From an uncultured Collinsella sp. (lineage in GTDB: Bacteria; Actinomycetota; Coriobacteriia; Coriobacteriales; Coriobacteriaceae), in the NCBI GenBank assembly GCA_902493375.1, contig CABUPH010000003.1:119981-183980 (forward strand): 64,000 nucleotides of DNA, written 5' to 3'. This document shows positions 61,217-64,000 of the stretch, one piece after another (positions within the stretch are counted from its first letter, which is position 1; the number at the start of each line of letters is the position of its first letter). The position numbers were made by a program, and so were the translations under genes. Under the pieces are notes generated by a model that saw only the letters and a list, made by a program, of their open reading frames with translations, had not been told where the DNA came from and made no database searches.

Positions 61217-61954
61217 CTATGCGCCGATGGCGCCGCCGCAGTATTCGCAGCGCCCACTGGCATCGGGAATGGTGGTGGCTCCGCAGAAGGGGCAGGTGAC
61301 CGCGGTCTTGGGGGCCTTGGCGGCCACGACGCTGTCGCGTGTCTCTTGGCGCAGCTGCACCAGCGCATCGCGGACTTCGGTTGCCTGGCGCTTGGCCTCG
61401 CGATATTCGATGGAGCCGCGCTGATCGATGGTGGAGTCGTTCACGCGCAGGTTGATCTCGGTGAAGTACGGCGTATTGACGTGGATGGTCAGATTAAAGT
61501 CGTAATCCAGGTCGTAGCGCGGCGGGTTGTAGCTCTCGCGCTCGCCGTCCTTGGTCTCGCGATAGATCTCGGTGCGATGCTCGTCGATATCCATATCGCA
61601 GCCGAGTACCTGCGAGAACTCGATGATGTCGGGATTGGCGTCGCGCCAGCGGCTCTGCGAGGTGATGATCAGCAGGCCCGCGTCCTCATCGAGCATAATA
61701 TTGGTGCGCCCGGCAGAAAGCGTGCGCGTGGGGTTGAACGAAGACAGGCGCTCGGCGTTGGCCTCGCGGTAGGCGAGTTGCTCACGGATATCGTCCGCGG
61801 TGCTGGAGCGATAGCCGTGAAAGTAGGGGGAGAGCTTGCCGGCGCACTCTTTGCACAGGTAGCCTTCATTGATTTTTGTCTTACCTAGAAGTCCCAGCTC
61901 GGTACCGCAAATCGCGCACTCTTTCTTCTCGAACATCTTGTCAAAGAAGCCCAT
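61217..61954 (-). CDS. DUF4428 zinc-ribbon protein
   Basis: 245 aa. N-terminal four-Cys zinc ribbon (CAICGTELGLLG, then LCKECAGKLSP) typical of DUF4428, a central beta-rich region (~80-175; LDYDFNLTIHVNTPYF) resembling DUF4178-type folds, and a C-terminal zinc ribbon (CPFCGATTIPDASGRCEYCG). Soluble. First gene of the minus-strand operon; each of its first three genes carries zinc ribbons. Start ATG 61954 behind GGGAGGC. Confidence 0.85.
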   Translation of the reverse strand: MGFFDKMFEKKECAICGTELGLLGKTKINEGYLCKECAGKLSPYFHGYRSSTADDIREQLAYREANAERLSSFNPTRTLSAGRTNIMLDEDAGLLIITSQSRWRDANPDIIEFSQVLGCDMDIDEHRTEIYRETKDGERESYNPPRYDLDYDFNLTIHVNTPYFTEINLRVNDSTIDQRGSIEYREAKRQATEVRDALVQLRQETRDSVVAAKAPKTAVTCPFCGATTIPDASGRCEYCGGAIGA

Positions 61955-62071
61955 GGCTGCCTCCCATCAACAGGTAGCGTGTGTCACTTTTGATGATGGG
62001 GGAGTGTGCGATCCTTCGCGATACCCAGACGGCTCAAGGAGTCTCCACAACTGGGACACATGGCCCATTTT

Positions 62072-62177
62072 TGACTAGTCATCGGGGACGTTCTTAAACG
62101 ACTAGTCGCGGGGGACACTCTTCGGCCACTCATTGGGGACGTACTTAAATGAGTGGTGGTTGGAGACACTCCTGGCC
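62072..62177. repeat. GGGGAC-box cluster 2
   Basis: Four forward boxes at ~36 and ~20 bp spacing: CGGGGACGTTCTTAAA, GGGGGACACTCTT, TTGGGGACGTACTTAAA and TTGGAGACACTCC. They are flanked by GACTAGTC palindromes and by CCACTCATT/AAATGAGTGG. Same family as 33701-33886. The rest of 61955-62341 holds no gene. Confidence 0.7.
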
Positions 62178-62341
62178 GAGCTAGAGATCGCGCGCGTCCC
62201 TTCTGGTCCATGCGGCTCAAAATCGCGGCGTGATGTGGACGGCTGGGGTCGAATTGGCAACATTTCGAGCCTGGCTTCGATATTGAGACTGGTTCTTTAT
62301 TAAAATAGATTTCCAGACAATTGAGCGGCCGGGGGTTAACC

Positions 62342-63886
62342 ATGAGGGGCATGGGAGACACAACCGCATATTTGCGTCGGGGCATTCGGGAGATTATATG
62401 CCTGGCGCTGTTCTTCTTCACGTTTTTGGCGTGCGAGTATCTTTTTGATGTGCGCATGGCCGAGTTCGTGTCTCCGAACGAGGTCGTTATTTATGAGAGC
62501 CTTGTCATCGGCGCGAGCGTGATTGGCTTTTTTGTGCGTCCCATTCTGTACTATCGCCGTCCCCATGCTATCGACGCAACGAGTGACGTCACGGGCGTTT
62601 TGCTGGTGGCGGCATTGCTGCTGTTGATTATGGCGGTTCAGGTTGAGGTGGTAATTGCCGGCGGTTTGGTGGCGTGCTGCGCGCTGGGCTACTGCGGATC
62701 GACTGCCCATGCAAATTTTGCGAGGCGCTTTGCGCGAACGCCCTGCTTGGCGCGCGCCGCCGCACTTTCTTACGCCATGGGCGTTCTGGTGCAGGTTCTC
62801 AACCACATGGTGATGCCTGTCGGCATTCCTCAGCAGGCTGTTCTGGTCGTCTGTGCGATCGCGCAGGTGGCGTTGCTCCACGGTGCCCGACGCGCCAAGC
62901 TGCGCGACGAGTCCGATCCCAACTTTGAACCCAGTGCTGCCGGGCTTTCGGTAGATGCTCTGGAATATGGCGCCAAGTGGCATGACGATCCCGAGGCAAA
63001 GGCGGCATTCCGTCGCGCCGTAGTTCGCCTGACCGTGGCGACGGCGTATCTTTCCAGCGTATTCGCCGCTCTCAACGTGGGCTTCACGACCCTGCATGCT
63101 GTCGGAGCCGTCGATTTGGGCGATTGGCCGCGCCTGCTGCTTGTCGTGAGCTCGTTGATCGCTGGCGCACTATTCGACCTGCACGGCCGCTCGTATATGA
63201 ATATCGGCATGACATGTGCCGCCATACTGTCCACGCTTTCGTTCTTTGTGCTCATCGTCGATGGTAATGGCGGCAACGAGCTTGCTGCCACGATCATCTT
63301 TTATCTGGGCTCGGGCTTTTTCGTGGTGTTCTTTACCACAAAATATGCCGCCGTCTCGCTCTATGCGCGCTGGTCATATTTTTGGCCGTGCATGGGTCGC
63401 GTCGTCAACAACGTGTGCTCGATGCTCGTGACGGCGCCGGCGGTGGCGATCATCTCGAGTCAAAACGTGCTGGCTGCGGTCGGTGCGGCGCTCGTGATGT
63501 TTGTGGGCATTGCGATTACGCTGCTGGGGCAGTTGGGGCAACGAGCCGATGATGCCGTGATGCAGGATGGCCTGCCGCTTGCCACCGACGATCTTGGTGG
63601 GGATCTTGCGCCCACATGCTCCGACCCCGAGCCCGTGGAGGCAGCGGAGCTCACGTCCGATGAACGCCTCGATGCTTTCGTCGCCACCTTTGGGCTTACA
63701 GAGCGCGAGCGCGATATTCTTGAGGTATTGGTCGTTTCGGACCAGAGCGTTCAGGACATCGCCACAACGCTCTTCCTTTCGCGCTCCACGCTCTATCGCC
63801 ACATTTCCTCAATCAACAAGAAGACCGATACCGCCTCGCGTGTGGCCCTTATCAACTTCTTCTGGTCCTGGACGCCCAAGGACTAG
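62342..63886 (+). CDS. LuxR-type regulator with 12-TM N-terminal domain
   Basis: 514 aa. About 12 TM helices in residues 1-~410, then an acidic linker and a LuxR HTH (~450-510; TERERDILEVLVVSDQSVQD, then STLYRHISSINKKT). This architecture is greatly expanded in Coriobacteriia, often next to genes for respiratory or catabolic enzymes that it controls. Start ATG 62342 (GGGGGTT upstream); TTG 62321 and ATG 62351 are alternatives. Its target is probably the gene beyond the right edge, or itself. Confidence 0.88.
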   Translation: MRGMGDTTAYLRRGIREIICLALFFFTFLACEYLFDVRMAEFVSPNEVVIYESLVIGASVIGFFVRPILYYRRPHAIDATSDVTGVLLVAALLLLIMAVQVEVVIAGGLVACCALGYCGSTAHANFARRFARTPCLARAAALSYAMGVLVQVLNHMVMPVGIPQQAVLVVCAIAQVALLHGARRAKLRDESDPNFEPSAAGLSVDALEYGAKWHDDPEAKAAFRRAVVRLTVATAYLSSVFAALNVGFTTLHAVGAVDLGDWPRLLLVVSSLIAGALFDLHGRSYMNIGMTCAAILSTLSFFVLIVDGNGGNELAATIIFYLGSGFFVVFFTTKYAAVSLYARWSYFWPCMGRVVNNVCSMLVTAPAVAIISSQNVLAAVGAALVMFVGIAITLLGQLGQRADDAVMQDGLPLATDDLGGDLAPTCSDPEPVEAAELTSDERLDAFVATFGLTERERDILEVLVVSDQSVQDIATTLFLSRSTLYRHISSINKKTDTASRVALINFFWSWTPKD

Positions 63887-63970
63887 CTAATTTCCCAATA
63901 AGTTGCGGTGGAATAGTCCCTAAATTAAAGTCACGCGGCTTTAAAGGGGGTGCGGACAGAAAGTTGGACC

Positions 63971-64000
63971 GCGGGGCGGTCCGGACTGGAGGTTCGCATG
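63971..64000 (+). CDS. Start of a gene cut by the window edge, possibly an IS element
   Basis: GGAGG (63988-63992) is followed 5 nt later by ATG at 63998. Just upstream are TGCGGACAGAAAGTTGGACC and the inverted repeat GGACCGC/GCGGTCC (63966-63982), which resemble the ends of IS3-like elements. Only the start codon is visible, so the identity is a guess. Confidence 0.3.

Overview
The window is GC-rich, gene-dense bacterial chromosome. The gene content points to a gut member of the Coriobacteriia, most likely Collinsella or a close relative: an energy-conserving Ech-type [NiFe] hydrogenase, a 12-TM LuxR-type regulator, an NRAMP-related magnesium transporter of the kind described from Eggerthella, a giant LPxTG pilin-like adhesin and a DUF4867 protein. 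No phage, plasmid, rRNA or CRISPR is seen. One initiator tRNA is present. The only possible transposition genes are a stand-alone HTH protein (9292-9696) and a gene start cut by the right edge.

Layout. 1-6260: ECF transporter S component (cut by the left edge), exonuclease III, Sir2 deacylase, a FolP-FolK fusion, a degenerate biotin-ligase-like protein and type III pantothenate kinase. 6458-8851: tRNA-fMet and an Old-Yellow-Enzyme-type flavoprotein reductase. 9983-15639: a five-gene Ech hydrogenase operon in which the NuoL-like and NuoH-like membrane subunits are one fused protein. 16108-23419: a vWA plus about 13-repeat adhesin split by a one-base frameshift. 24021-32800: a NarL-type two-component system diverging from an ABC-2 exporter, then a MacB/FtsX-type ABC system. 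32919-39483: methyltransferase, DUF362 ferredoxin protein, alpha/beta hydrolase, hemolysin III, CNNM/CorC protein and a lone cyanophycin-synthetase N-domain. 39620-45687: YtxH and PRC-barrel proteins, a deacetylase-like pseudoenzyme, then an MgtE-NRAMP magnesium operon with a switch-like leader. 45799-53324: OatA-type acyltransferase, ribokinase and nucleoside hydrolase (ribose salvage), LuxS, DUF4867, and 6-phospho-beta-glucosidase. 53467-57466: a 7TM protein, histidine kinase and response regulator operon. 57657-61954: a minus-strand operon of zinc-ribbon, SPFH and lipoprotein genes resembling the ydjGHI partners of PspA, with an in-frame TGA in the SPFH gene. 62342-63886: 12-TM LuxR regulator.

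Between genes lie several families of structured repeats. The most striking is a set of five ~150-167 bp palindromes with a shared apical hairpin but outer arms that change sequence together. The other families are a ~31 bp TGATCC element, a GATCTGTAACA inverted repeat and clustered GGGGAC boxes. They look like REP/BIME or MITE-type elements.

The best candidates for something undescribed are the leader of the mgtE-NRAMP operon (a three-way junction whose closing stem competes with a downstream hairpin, plus a 9-codon leader peptide), an H-type pseudoknot before a SAM methyltransferase, the covarying palindrome family, and the PspA-less SPFH/zinc-ribbon operon. Two apparent gene lesions (adhesin frameshift, SPFH stop) could be real or could be sequencing errors.
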